A DNA stretch of 64,000 nt. Origin: Bradyrhizobium archetypum. GTDB lineage: Bacteria; Pseudomonadota; Alphaproteobacteria; Rhizobiales; Xanthobacteraceae. Shown here one piece after another: positions 52,921 through 61,859 of the stretch (positions are counted from its first letter, which is position 1; every line of letters starts with the position of its first letter). The DNA lies in NCBI RefSeq assembly GCF_013114835.1, contig NZ_JAAVLW010000002.1, forward strand, positions 372,001 through 436,000, given 5' to 3'. The notes under the pieces were generated by a model that saw nothing but the letters and a program-made list of their open reading frames with translations, was not told where the DNA came from and made no database searches. The position numbers were made by a program, and so were the translations under genes.

Positions 52921-54678
52921 TCAGTATGACACCATGACCTCGAGCAACGCTTGCAGCCGAGAGGTCCGCACCTGTTCGAGCGCACGTTCCAGCGCGCCGG
53001 GCAATTCTTCGCCTTGCTCGACCCGCTCGGCGTATGCGCCGTGCGCGCGCGCAATGCCGCAACAGTCGGGAGACGGTTCTAGCGACGTAAGCGGCATCTT
53101 GTTCGCCTGAGCGGCCGCACCGTCCGGATACATGCCGACTGTAGCGCGCCGGACGGCGTTCCAGATGCCGTTATTGAACACGATGGTGAGGACGGGCAAG
53201 CGGTGTGCCGATGCCATATGATGGCAGGCGACCGGGTTCGAGAATATGTATGACCCATCGCCCACGCAGGCAATGACTTCGCTGATCGGATCAGCAAGCT
53301 GCGCGCCGAGGGCGGCCGGCAGCGCCCATCCAAGGCCACCCGCTTGTGGAACGGTAAAAAGGGTTCGAGGCTTCTCGAACGTCATCGCGGCAGGCTCGCA
53401 CGCCAGCTCGGAAAATACGACCGCTGAAGGAGCTTTGGCTTGCGAAATGCAGTGGCTCACCCAGGCTGGACTCATTGGCGAGCCGCTACCTGCCTCAATC
53501 CGGCTTCGAATCTGCTGCCGGATGGCGTCGCGGCGAGCATGGACACCACGACGCCTTTCGCTGATCTGCGCCCTGTCCAGGTCCTTGTGCGTGGCCAGCG
53601 CCTCGTCGAGGGCCCTTACCGCCTCTGCGGGGCTGCCCGTCAGCAAGACATCGAAAGGGTAACCCCGCATTGGAACGCGGGAAAACAGCGGATCGGAGCC
53701 GATCGCGATGGCTTTACAGCCCGAGGGCGGCGCCACCTGATCGGGAATCCACGGCACCATCGAGTCCATCACCAGCACGACGTCGGCTCCGCGCAGCCAG
53801 TCAGTCGGATCCCGGCCAAGGTGCATGGGATGGCTGGTCGAAAGCGAGTTACGCGTTGCCCAGAATTCGCACGTCGGCAAGGCATATCGATCCACAAATT
53901 CTGATAGCGGCTCGAAGTCGCCGGAACCGGTGCCTCGCTGCGCAATGACGAGAGGAAACTTCGCGTTCGCAAGCAGTTCTGCGGCTTTCTCGATAGCGTC
54001 CTTGAGCGGCCGGCCTAACTCTGCGGCAACAGGCTTGCGGGTTCGAACATCGGAAGTAGAGACCTCCGCCAGTGCTTCCCTCGGGAGGCTGAGATATACC
54101 GGGCCCGGCGGATCGCTGGTAGCCAGTGAAACGGCGCGTGAAACGACATCAATGGCTTGGTCTCCGTAGCGCAGCTCATAGTCCCACTTGACGATCTCCC
54201 TCACCATCGCGGCCTGGTCGCGCATTTCCTGCCCCCAGTGGATCGGGGTTGTGCGGCTGCCGGCCCGTCCTGTCTCCGTGATCGGTGTCCGTCCTGAGCA
54301 GACGATGACCGGGACGTTATCTGACGCGGCGTTGATGATTCCCATGGTCGCATTCGCAAGACCAACGTTGACGTGAACCATGACGGCTTGGAGGCGACCT
54401 GTGACGAGATAGAAGCCATGCGCCATACCCATGGCAACAGCTTCGTGCGACACGAGAAGTGGTGTGGGAAACGACAATTGTGTCGTCGACGCACGGGCAA
54501 AGGCTTCGATGATGGGCGGAAAATCTGTCCCCGCGTTCGAGAACAGATACTCGACCCCGCTTGCTTTCAATTGCGAAAGGAATGCCTCGGCACCCGATAG
54601 AAAGTCGGATCCGCTTTCTCGGTCGGCTTTTCTGTCAGCGCCTGACCCAAGCGAATGTTGTGTGCGTTCCGCATCCAT
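52921..54678 (-). CDS. Thiamine diphosphate-dependent enzyme (copy 2)
   Basis: A 585-residue ThDP enzyme only distantly similar to the one at 42660. The activating Glu is in LLVSHEAVAMGMAHGFYL. The central domain spans AELLANAKFPLVIAQRGTGSGD onward. The ThDP-binding motif is GDGSYIFSNPVACHHM ... NNGIWN. An N-terminal extension of about 35 residues precedes the domain. The start is set at the ATG at 54678, preceded by GGGAG; the frame is open further upstream but carries no family features. Decarboxylation or C-C lyase chemistry on an aromatic intermediate is inferred from context. Confidence 0.85.
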   Translation of the reverse strand: MDAERTQHSLGSGADRKADRESGSDFLSGAEAFLSQLKASGVEYLFSNAGTDFPPIIEAFARASTTQLSFPTPLLVSHEAVAMGMAHGFYLVTGRLQAVMVHVNVGLANATMGIINAASDNVPVIVCSGRTPITETGRAGSRTTPIHWGQEMRDQAAMVREIVKWDYELRYGDQAIDVVSRAVSLATSDPPGPVYLSLPREALAEVSTSDVRTRKPVAAELGRPLKDAIEKAAELLANAKFPLVIAQRGTGSGDFEPLSEFVDRYALPTCEFWATRNSLSTSHPMHLGRDPTDWLRGADVVLVMDSMVPWIPDQVAPPSGCKAIAIGSDPLFSRVPMRGYPFDVLLTGSPAEAVRALDEALATHKDLDRAQISERRRGVHARRDAIRQQIRSRIEAGSGSPMSPAWVSHCISQAKAPSAVVFSELACEPAAMTFEKPRTLFTVPQAGGLGWALPAALGAQLADPISEVIACVGDGSYIFSNPVACHHMASAHRLPVLTIVFNNGIWNAVRRATVGMYPDGAAAQANKMPLTSLEPSPDCCGIARAHGAYAERVEQGEELPGALERALEQVRTSRLQALLEVMVSY

Positions 54679-54785
54679 CCCATCGCTCCCTTGGTATCGA
54701 TCGAACGCGCCGCGCTTTCGCCGTCGGAAAGAACTGGACGGGGTCCGATACGGGTTCACGCCACTTCGGCTTGACTGGATGACGA

Positions 54786-54849
54786 CGTCCGCATAGTGGA
54801 CATTAAGCTCATGTTTTAGCAGATTGAGGAGCCGGTCGCATGGTGTCAA
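54786..54849 (-). promoter_or_regulatory. Promoter and palindrome operator upstream of the second ThDP enzyme gene
   Basis: On the reverse strand, a -35 TTGACA (54849-54844) and a weak -10 CAATCT (54826-54821) are 17 bp apart. CGTCCG-CATAG-TGGACA (54786-54802, plus-strand reading) lies just downstream, the same geometry as the other copies; the right half is perfect and the left matches 4 of 6. A second -35-like TTGACT at 54771 points toward the FAD monooxygenase gene, so this site could serve both directions. Confidence 0.55.
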
Positions 54850-54964
54850 GCGGTAAGGGTCCCTTACAAAGCGATGGGGAGTACATTGAGCGATTACCAC
54901 CGAAGAACCGTCGAATGACGGCTGTCGCCGACAATCGTCTGCAGCAACGCCTAAGGTTTCACCG

Positions 54965-56575
54965 ATGAGCAACGAGCCTGTTGTTATTATTGGTGGCGGT
55001 CCCGTCGGAATGGGACTCGGCATCGAGCTTGGTCAGAGAGGCATCAAATGCATCGTCGTCGAGCGCTACAAGCAGCCGCAACGCATTCCGAAGGGTCAAA
55101 ATCTTACGCAGCGCACCATGGAGCATTTCCACTTCTGGGGTAGCGAGGATCAGCTCCGGGCTGCCCGAACAATTCCGCGTGAATACGGAATCGGCGGGCT
55201 GACTGCCTACAAAACACTTCTCGGCCAATATTCGTATGATTGGATGCAGCGAGAACTCGTCCGGCCGTTCTACTTCACTGATAATGAGAGGTTGCCACAA
55301 TACGCTACGGAAGCCGTTCTGCGCCGGCGCGCCAGCGAGATACCCGCAATCCAGACCCTGTACGGTTGGACCGCCGAAAGCGTCGCCCAGGATAGCGGCG
55401 GCGTCGATGTCGTGGTCGCCGAGCGAGAAGGAGGCGAACGCCGGACACTAAGGGCTGACTACGTGGTTGGTTGCGACGGCAGCCGTTCGCTTGTCAGAGA
55501 ACATGCGGGTATCAGTCAAACCCGCTCAGAGCATGACAGGCTCATGGTGCTTCTGGTCTTCAAGTCGCACGATCTGCACCGACTATTGGAGCGCTACCCC
55601 GGCAAGTCCTACTACAGCGTTCTCGATCCCGAGCTCAAGGGTTACTGGAAGTTCTTCGGACGTGTCGATCTGGGAACCACCTGGTTCTTCCACGCGCCCG
55701 TGCCGTCAGGCACGACGAAAGACAACTTCAATTTTCGCGAATACCTCCATTCCGCCGTCGGCGCCGAATTTGAGGTCGAGTTCGAGCACATCGGCTTTTG
55801 GGAGCTGCGGATTGCCATCGCAGATTCCTATCGGAAGGGGCGGATTTTCATCGCGGGCGATGCGGCTCACAGCCACCCGCCCTACGGCGGCTATGGGGTC
55901 AATACTGGCCTGGAAGACGCGAGGAACCTCGGCTGGAAGCTCGCTGCCGTGTTTGAGGGATGGGGCGGAGAAAAACTTCTTGATTCCTACGATGAAGAGA
56001 GAAGGCCGGTCTTCGAGTCGACGGCGCGGGATTTCATCGAGAAAGCTATTGAGACGGACAGGTCCTTCCTGGCGGAGTACAGTCCGGAGCTGAACAAGGA
56101 CACATTTGAACGAATGTGGGACGCGCGCCGCTCGGGTGCCGCCTCCGAAGTCAACGCATTCGAGCCAAATTACGAGGGCTCGCCGATCGTATGGGGTCTC
56201 ACTGACGCCGATTGCAGCGCGATCGGCGCACATACATTCAGGGCGCGGGCCGGGCATCATCTGGCTCCCGCATCATTGTCGAGCGGGCGCAATGTCTATG
56301 ATGAACTGGGAAAGGGCTTCACGCTGTTGGCGTTAGATGTTGATGATGCTGCGGTGAAGGCGTTTGCAACGGCAGCGCAGGCGCTAAATGTGCCCCTCAC
56401 GGTGATCGAGGACCGCCGTACCGGCGAACGTGCGCGTTACGAGGCGGCGCTAATGCTTGTACGGCCGGATCAGTTCGTCGCGTGGACGTCCAACAATGGC
56501 GAAGTCGATCAGGAAGCAATTCTAAAGCGAGTGACAGGCCTAGGATCAAGGACGGCCCCGCCTGTCGAGGCCTAG
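54965..56575 (+). CDS. FAD-dependent aromatic monooxygenase (second in the cluster)
   Basis: A 536-residue class A flavoprotein monooxygenase. The dinucleotide motif is GGGPVGMGLGIELGQRG near the N-terminus, the DG motif is in VVGCDGSRSLVREHAG, and the ribityl-binding motif is GDAAHSHPPYGGYGVNTGLEDARNLGW near residue 300. A phenol-hydroxylase-type C-terminal domain follows. It is clearly distinct from the protein at 41015, sharing the fold but not close identity. The ATG at 54965 is only weakly preceded by AAGG. It is divergent from the second ThDP enzyme gene across a region carrying a copy of the palindrome. Confidence 0.9.
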   Translation: MSNEPVVIIGGGPVGMGLGIELGQRGIKCIVVERYKQPQRIPKGQNLTQRTMEHFHFWGSEDQLRAARTIPREYGIGGLTAYKTLLGQYSYDWMQRELVRPFYFTDNERLPQYATEAVLRRRASEIPAIQTLYGWTAESVAQDSGGVDVVVAEREGGERRTLRADYVVGCDGSRSLVREHAGISQTRSEHDRLMVLLVFKSHDLHRLLERYPGKSYYSVLDPELKGYWKFFGRVDLGTTWFFHAPVPSGTTKDNFNFREYLHSAVGAEFEVEFEHIGFWELRIAIADSYRKGRIFIAGDAAHSHPPYGGYGVNTGLEDARNLGWKLAAVFEGWGGEKLLDSYDEERRPVFESTARDFIEKAIETDRSFLAEYSPELNKDTFERMWDARRSGAASEVNAFEPNYEGSPIVWGLTDADCSAIGAHTFRARAGHHLAPASLSSGRNVYDELGKGFTLLALDVDDAAVKAFATAAQALNVPLTVIEDRRTGERARYEAALMLVRPDQFVAWTSNNGEVDQEAILKRVTGLGSRTAPPVEA

Positions 56576-56892
56576 AGCCTTTCACCATAGAACCTCGAGG
56601 GGGGCTGAGCCTTCGCTTTCGACTGCTCGACAGCATGCGGCGCTATGCGGCCGGGCGACGCCTGGCCGCACTGAGCAGTGCGCTCTTCAGGGACATCTCC
56701 GAAGGGAAGACTGCGGCTGGATCTCTGACATTCTCACGACCGTCTAAGGTCACCCGGGGATCCCGGCGCGTCTCGGACTGCTGACCGGCGCGATCCTGCA
56801 TCCAGCCGAGCTCTTCGCACCCGCTAAAGTGATTTTTTGATCTTCCCTAGGGTGCGAGAACCGAACTATATCGCACCCCCGGAGGACGCAAG
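56576..56892. other. 317-bp gap with a leader hairpin before the next gene
   Basis: Most of the gap shows nothing recognisable. At its right end GGGTGCGA (56850-56857) pairs perfectly with TCGCACCC (56871-56878) across a 13-base loop. The right arm ends only two bases before the GGAGG ribosome-binding site (56881-56885) of the gene at 56893. It could be an operator or an RNA hairpin tuning translation. Confidence 0.45.
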
Positions 56893-57414
56893 ATGTTTGG
56901 AAGCAGGCGGCGAGAAGCGATTCGGCGCAATCATGAAGCCGAGGAGGCTCAGGCGCGATTCGAGCGGAACAAGCGCGCCGGCAAGGCCATTTACGCCCGT
57001 ATCGCTGATTTGAAGAAAGTACCGCGAGAAAATCTGCCGGATGCGGTGTTCCTGCTTTTCATGGAGGCAAAGCAGCAGAGCGAGCTGATTCGGCGATCGA
57101 TAAGCGAGCGTACCCACTATGACTTCAATTTCGGCGGCACGACCGAGGGCGATCTCGCGACTTACCTTGCCCAGGACGCGGCGCACGCGCTCCGGGATCA
57201 CGTCACAAATACGCAGACATTCTTCGAAGCGATGTCTGAGCAATTGCCTGATGTACATTTCACGATCCAGCAGCAGGACGCCGTTTCGATGGTTGCCGCG
57301 ATGATACGTGTGGAGCGTCTGGACGGAATTCTGGAAGGGTTGCGACTTGCCGGGTTATTGAACGAAGTGCCTAACCGCCGTCGCGCCGGATCTGAGACCG
57401 AAGGGCCGGACTAG
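56893..57414 (+). CDS. Hypothetical protein, charged and helical (173 aa)
   Basis: A 173-residue soluble protein with GGAGG well placed before its ATG. The N-terminus is very rich in Arg, Glu and Ala (SRRREAIRRNHEAEEAQARFERNKRAG) and probably forms a helix. The rest is helical with an invariant-looking middle (HYDFNFGGTTEGDLATYLAQDAAHALRDH). It has no signal peptide, membrane segment or catalytic motif that I recognise. It stands alone after the second monooxygenase gene and converges with the Bug-protein gene at 57572, so context gives no function. The 157 bp after it hold nothing recognisable. Confidence 0.7.
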   Translation: MFGSRRREAIRRNHEAEEAQARFERNKRAGKAIYARIADLKKVPRENLPDAVFLLFMEAKQQSELIRRSISERTHYDFNFGGTTEGDLATYLAQDAAHALRDHVTNTQTFFEAMSEQLPDVHFTIQQQDAVSMVAAMIRVERLDGILEGLRLAGLLNEVPNRRRAGSETEGPD

Positions 57415-57571
57415 GTCTCATTCGAAGCAGCCATTAGCATCAACACGGCTCCCTTCAAGCAGCGGGCCTTGCACACGAGTGCGGCCGCGAATGCTGGCAG
57501 GAGTCGGCCTGTCATCCTGGCATTGGCCCCGTTGCTCAGACGTGTCCTGACAGCGACGGTAGATGGGCACT

Positions 57572-58549
57572 CTATTGAGGTTCGATTCCGGCCGCCTTGA
57601 TAATTCGCCCCCATTTGTCGACTTCCGCCCTGAGGAAGGACTCGAGCGCTTCTGGGGTCGCGCGCTCTTCTTCGACCGGAGCCATGCTGAGTTCGGCGAA
57701 GCGACTGACGAGCGCTGGTTCCTTGAGCGCGGTCTGCAGTGCAGCGACCAACATGGTGACCACGGCTTTCGGTGTGCCACGTGGCGCATAAAGACCATAC
57801 CACGTGGTGACATCGAATGCGGGCAGGCCGGCTTCGGCGGCGGTTGGCACGTTCGGCAGCGTTGCAACACGCTTTTTGCTGGTGATTGCGTATCCCTTGA
57901 TCGTACCGGACTGGATATGGGGCGTCGGTCCGGTAGCTGGATCGCAATAGACATCGATATGACCGGCGATGATGTCATTCAGCGCAGGGCCGCCGCCCTT
58001 GTAATAGACCGACGTAAGCTTGGTGTCGGTCGTGCTCATGAACATCAATCCGCAAAGCTGCGAAGCGGAGCCTAATCCGACATTCCCAAATGTCGTCTTG
58101 TCACCATTGCTGCGGATTCGGGCGACCAGTTCGTTCAGGTCCTTTGCCGGAAAGTTCGGCCGCGCCACGAGGATCATCGGCACATCGGTGACGAGGCCGA
58201 TCATCGAGAAATCGCCGACCGGATCGAACGGTAATTTGGCGTAAAGGGCCGGAGCAGTCGCCTGGCCGACATGCATCAAGAGCAGCGTATAGCCATCGGG
58301 CGGCGCCTTCGCGACACGATTGGTGCCGAGCGTGCCTCCGGCGCCGACCACGTTTTCGATCACAAACGACTGCTTGAGCGTAGCGCTCATCGCAGTTCCG
58401 AGAATTCGAGCGATAACGTCACCGGGGCCACCGGCAGAGAAGGGCACGACCATCGTGATCGGGCGAGAGGGGTAGTCCTGCGCGGACGCCATGGCGTTCG
58501 GGGCAGACAACAGGAGAAACAGCGCCAGCGATCGCACTAGAAACATCAT
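57572..58549 (-). CDS. Bug/TctC-family periplasmic binding protein (4)
   Basis: A 325-residue receptor with a signal peptide (MMFLVRSLALFLLLSAPNAMASAQ) and family motifs ITMVVPFSAGGPGDVIARILG, ENVVGAGGTLG, DGYTLLLMHVG and VYYKGGGPALNDIIAGHI. It lies 22 bp after the GntR regulator gene on the same strand, so it may be cotranscribed with it. No tripartite membrane subunits are encoded in the window. Confidence 0.9.
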   Translation of the reverse strand: MMFLVRSLALFLLLSAPNAMASAQDYPSRPITMVVPFSAGGPGDVIARILGTAMSATLKQSFVIENVVGAGGTLGTNRVAKAPPDGYTLLLMHVGQATAPALYAKLPFDPVGDFSMIGLVTDVPMILVARPNFPAKDLNELVARIRSNGDKTTFGNVGLGSASQLCGLMFMSTTDTKLTSVYYKGGGPALNDIIAGHIDVYCDPATGPTPHIQSGTIKGYAITSKKRVATLPNVPTAAEAGLPAFDVTTWYGLYAPRGTPKAVVTMLVAALQTALKEPALVSRFAELSMAPVEEERATPEALESFLRAEVDKWGRIIKAAGIEPQ

Positions 58550-58571
58550 TGCATCCTCACATCCGCTTATC

Positions 58572-59285
58572 CTATTCGTCGGGAAGCGAGTTCTCCTTGC
58601 CCGACATCCGCTGGATCATGTCGAGGGCGGCCATCGCTGCGGCCTTGACATGATCGACGCAGCAGCGTTCGGCGAGCTCCTCGTCCCCGCTCTGGATTGC
58701 GCGCCAGATCGCGGTCACCTCACGCAGGCTCTTATTGATCCGCTTCGGCTGCGACATCGAGGTGATCCGCAATAGGGTGATCCTGTCATGCAGCGGCTTG
58801 AGCATCCGTTCGACGAAACTGTTGCGGCAGCCGCCGATCAGTGCTGCGTAAAAATCGGTTTTGGCCTCGAGGCAGCCAACAAGGTCCTGCTTGGAAGCGG
58901 CTGCCTTCAGCCGCGTCAACGCATTGCCGATTCGGTGCACCACATCCGGATCGTGGAGGCGGGCGCATTCCCGGCCCGCATATCCTTCCAGTACCGCCCG
59001 TGCCGCGTAGAGCTGCTTGGCTTCCTCGAGGCTGATCGTGCTGACGACGGGGCCGCGGTGCGGGACCGTGTTGACGAGCCCGTCGGCCTCCAAAAGCCGC
59101 AACGCCTCGCGAATCGAGGGACGGCTGACGCCCATCATTTCGCAAAGCTCGCGCTCGACCAGCCGCTGACCGGGTTTCAGCGTGCCGGACATGATGGCCT
59201 CGCGCAGCTTCTGTGCGACCATCGCCCGGATGGTCGGGACATCTTCGATACGAAGCGTAGACTGCAGTTGAGCGCGTCGATCCAT
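58572..59285 (-). CDS. GntR family transcriptional regulator (FadR/FCD type)
   Basis: A 237-residue regulator. A GntR winged helix (LREAIMSGTLKPGQRLVERELCEMMGVSRPSIREALRLLEADGLV) precedes an all-helical FCD effector domain (ARAVLEGYAGRECARLHD ... DHVKAAAMAALDMIQ). FCD regulators typically respond to carboxylic acids. It probably governs the adjoining Bug-protein gene and/or the SDR-to-liv genes on the same strand upstream. Confidence 0.93.
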   Translation of the reverse strand: MDRRAQLQSTLRIEDVPTIRAMVAQKLREAIMSGTLKPGQRLVERELCEMMGVSRPSIREALRLLEADGLVNTVPHRGPVVSTISLEEAKQLYAARAVLEGYAGRECARLHDPDVVHRIGNALTRLKAAASKQDLVGCLEAKTDFYAALIGGCRNSFVERMLKPLHDRITLLRITSMSQPKRINKSLREVTAIWRAIQSGDEELAERCCVDHVKAAAMAALDMIQRMSGKENSLPDE

Positions 59286-59391
59286 TTGGGAGGTGCCTTC
59301 GTTCTATCCCGGTCTCACCAGCGATTTACCGGCAGAATCAGCATTTCCGCAATTTGTAGATGGGACGGCTTGGCCTGAAAAACAGGTTTGC

Positions 59392-60165
59392 TCATGTGAT
59401 CGACCAGCCTCCGTCGATGGGCAGGTTGGCCCCGGTGATGTCTTGCGCGGCGGCGCTGCAGAGGAAAGCCACCAGGGCGCCGACAGCCTCCATTCCGATG
59501 AACCGGCGCGACGGCTGGCGCTCGGCCAGATAGCTTTCGGTGGCGCTTTCCAGGCTCTCGCCGGCCTTTGTAGCGATGGACGCGATCTTGCCCTGGATGG
59601 CGGGTGTCGGCAGCGTGCCCGGCGCCACCGCGTTGCAGGTGATCCCCGTGCGCGCGGTCTCCAGCGCGACGGCGCGGGTAATGCCAAGGATCGCCGTTTT
59701 GGTGGTGACATAGTCGATGCGATCCTCGACGGCTCGGGTCGAATAGATCGAAGCCATGTTGATGATGCGGCCCCAGCCGCGGTGCTTCATGGCGGGCAGC
59801 GCAAGGCGGATCAGGTGAAAGGGCGCGGACAGGTTCACTGCCAGCGCGCGGTCCCATTCCTCCGGCGGAAAATGCTCCACGGCGGCGAAATGCCGGACCA
59901 CGGCATTGTTGACGAGGATATCGATGGCGCCGCAGCGGCCGAGCAGGTCCGCCATCATGGCCTCGATGACGGGCCGCTGCGACAAGTCCGCTTCGGCGGC
60001 AATGACGGTGACACCAAAGCGCGCGACGAGGCGATCGGCGGCCTCGTTGGGCGCGACAAGATCATGCAGGACAATATTGGCCCCGGCGCCGGCCAGGTTC
60101 TCCGCCACGGCCAAACCGAGGCCGGCGGCTGCTCCGGTAACGAGGGCCCATTTGTCCTTCAACAT
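59392..60165 (-). CDS. Short-chain dehydrogenase/reductase
   Basis: A 257-residue SDR with the cofactor motif TGAAAGLG, NNAVVR near residue 90, catalytic Ser in NMASIYS and the Tyr/Lys region in EDRIDYVTTKTAI (Y-x3-K). The C-terminal part carries the usual INVAPG-like segment (CNAVAPGTLPTPAI). The start at 60165 is chosen because MLKDKWALVTGAAAG begins there; the open frame extends upstream into the next gene without similarity. The substrate is unknown. It belongs to a leftward cluster with an aromatic-type decarboxylase-like gene and branched-chain-type ABC genes. Confidence 0.88.
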   Translation of the reverse strand: MLKDKWALVTGAAAGLGLAVAENLAGAGANIVLHDLVAPNEAADRLVARFGVTVIAAEADLSQRPVIEAMMADLLGRCGAIDILVNNAVVRHFAAVEHFPPEEWDRALAVNLSAPFHLIRLALPAMKHRGWGRIINMASIYSTRAVEDRIDYVTTKTAILGITRAVALETARTGITCNAVAPGTLPTPAIQGKIASIATKAGESLESATESYLAERQPSRRFIGMEAVGALVAFLCSAAAQDITGANLPIDGGWSIT

Positions 60166-60181
60166 CGCGCTGCGATTCCGG

Positions 60182-60562
60182 TTACTTCTTGTCAAGCTCG
60201 GCGAAGACTTCCTTGGCGTTGCGGAACGCGTCCACGCCGGCGGGCACGCCGCAATAGATCGCCACCTGCATGAAGACCTCGCGGATTTCCTCGCGGGTAG
60301 CACCATTAGCAAGCGCGCCGCGGACATGCGTCTTGAGTTCGTGCGGGCGATTGAGTGCACAGAGCATTGCGAGATTGAGAAAGCTGCGGGTCTTTCGCGT
60401 CAGGCCGTCGCGGCTCCAGACGTAACCCCAGCAATATTCTGTCGTCAGATCCTGCATCGGCCGGTTGAAGTCATCCGCCGATGCCAATGCCTGGTCGACG
60501 AACTCGCTGCCGAGCACGCTCTTGCGGATTTCGAGACCGCGGTCATAAGTCGCCTTGTCCAT
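60182..60562 (-). CDS. Carboxymuconolactone decarboxylase family protein (PcaC-like)
   Basis: A 126-residue protein with the CMD fold pattern: YDRGLEIRKSVLG at the start, the conserved core TRKTRSFLNLAMLCALNRPHELKTHVRGALANGAT, then REEIREVFMQVAIYCGVPAGVDAFRNA. Length and pattern match 4-carboxymuconolactone decarboxylase, an enzyme of the protocatechuate branch of the beta-ketoadipate pathway. Related proteins with other roles are common, and no other pca gene is visible here. It lies 16 bp before the SDR gene on the same strand. Confidence 0.87.
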   Translation of the reverse strand: MDKATYDRGLEIRKSVLGSEFVDQALASADDFNRPMQDLTTEYCWGYVWSRDGLTRKTRSFLNLAMLCALNRPHELKTHVRGALANGATREEIREVFMQVAIYCGVPAGVDAFRNAKEVFAELDKK

Positions 60563-60588
60563 GTTGTTCTCCGTTTCTTGCGGCGATG

Positions 60589-61824
60589 TCAGCTCTTCGG
60601 CCAGAATGGTTGCGCCAGCGCCAGTTGCGGCGGGAACACCGTGACCGGCACGCCCGATTGCCACTGCACGATGGTCATGCCGGCACCGACGCGGCGTCCC
60701 TTCTCGTCAAACTTGATCTCGCCGAGCGGGTAGTACTTGGAGGGCCCGGCATCCATGCTGCGCAACGCCTCGGCAACCGCAACGCGGTCGGCCTTGCCGG
60801 CCTTCTCGAGCGCTTCCTTGATCACCCACATGTCGCCATAGGTGGAGATCGCATTCTGTGTCATCCACGGCTCCTTGTAGCGTGCCTTGAGTTCCGTGAT
60901 GAGAACCTCATGTCCTTTCGCGCCCCAGCTTGCGACGCAGGTCAACACGCCCTGCAGCAGCTCAGGGCTGACGGTCTGCAACATGTCTGGCTCGGCGATT
61001 GCGATTCCGAAGGAGATGGTGGGGATCTTCCCTTGGCCGAGGCCGAACTCGTTCATCTTCTCGAGCAGCAGTTTCGCATCGGAGATCACGGTCGGCAGGA
61101 AGAACAGCAGGTCGGGCTTGGCCGAGCGGATCTTCTGCACTAGCGACGTGGCGTCGGCGAGCGGAGGTGTAAAGGTCTCGTCGACGATCAGTTGGAGCTG
61201 GTTCTCTGCCAGAAGGCCCTCGCGCATCGATTTGGCCGAGGCAACCGAAGCAGCGGTATTGTCGGTCAGGATCGCGACCGTTTTCGGTCGCTTGCCGGAA
61301 GCGCTCTCGGCAAGCTTGACAATCTGCGGCAGAGCCTGCCGTGCCTGGGAGCCCGCGGTCGCCGAGGTCTGGAATACGTATTTGAAACCGCGGTCGGTAA
61401 TGAGATCGGAATAGGAGAGGGTGAGGATGGGCAGATTGGCGCGTTCGGTAACTTCGGTAACCGCGAGCGTGAAGGAAGAGAGATAGGCTCCGCTCGCCGC
61501 CACCAGATCTGCCTCCTGCGCGACCATGCGCTGCGCGGCATTCTTGGCCTTCTCGGTGCTGTCGCCGGAGTCGAGCACCACCAGCTTCATCTTGGCGCCG
61601 CCGAGTGCTTTGATGCCGCCCTGGGCGTTGATGTGATCGATCGCCATTTCGGCACCGTGCCGCATCACGGTTCCGGGGCGCGCATACATGCCTGATATCG
61701 GCACTAACAGGCCGACCTTGACCTCAGAAGGCTGCTGCGCCCAGGCGCGGGATGCAATCAGTGCGCTGGATGCGCCTGCGAGCAATGTTCGCCTGGTCAC
61801 CTTGGTCGAGATATCCCCAGTCAT
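60589..61824 (-). CDS. Branched-chain amino acid/aromatic acid ABC transporter binding protein, LivK type (1)
   Basis: A 411-residue family 4 solute-binding protein with a twin-arginine signal (KVTRRTLLAGASSALIASRAWAQ). Receptor landmarks are KVGLLVPISGMYARPG, AEMAIDHINAQGGI, KNAAQRMVAQEADLV and GRRVGAGMTIVQWQ. GAGGATCGTC precedes the ATG at 61824. It lies 35 bp downstream of a close paralogue of identical length. Such receptors in catabolic clusters often bind aromatic acids. Confidence 0.92.
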   Translation of the reverse strand: MTGDISTKVTRRTLLAGASSALIASRAWAQQPSEVKVGLLVPISGMYARPGTVMRHGAEMAIDHINAQGGIKALGGAKMKLVVLDSGDSTEKAKNAAQRMVAQEADLVAASGAYLSSFTLAVTEVTERANLPILTLSYSDLITDRGFKYVFQTSATAGSQARQALPQIVKLAESASGKRPKTVAILTDNTAASVASAKSMREGLLAENQLQLIVDETFTPPLADATSLVQKIRSAKPDLLFFLPTVISDAKLLLEKMNEFGLGQGKIPTISFGIAIAEPDMLQTVSPELLQGVLTCVASWGAKGHEVLITELKARYKEPWMTQNAISTYGDMWVIKEALEKAGKADRVAVAEALRSMDAGPSKYYPLGEIKFDEKGRRVGAGMTIVQWQSGVPVTVFPPQLALAQPFWPKS

Positions 61825-61859
61825 GACGATCCTCCCTCGATTGTGATGAAATGTTCTCG

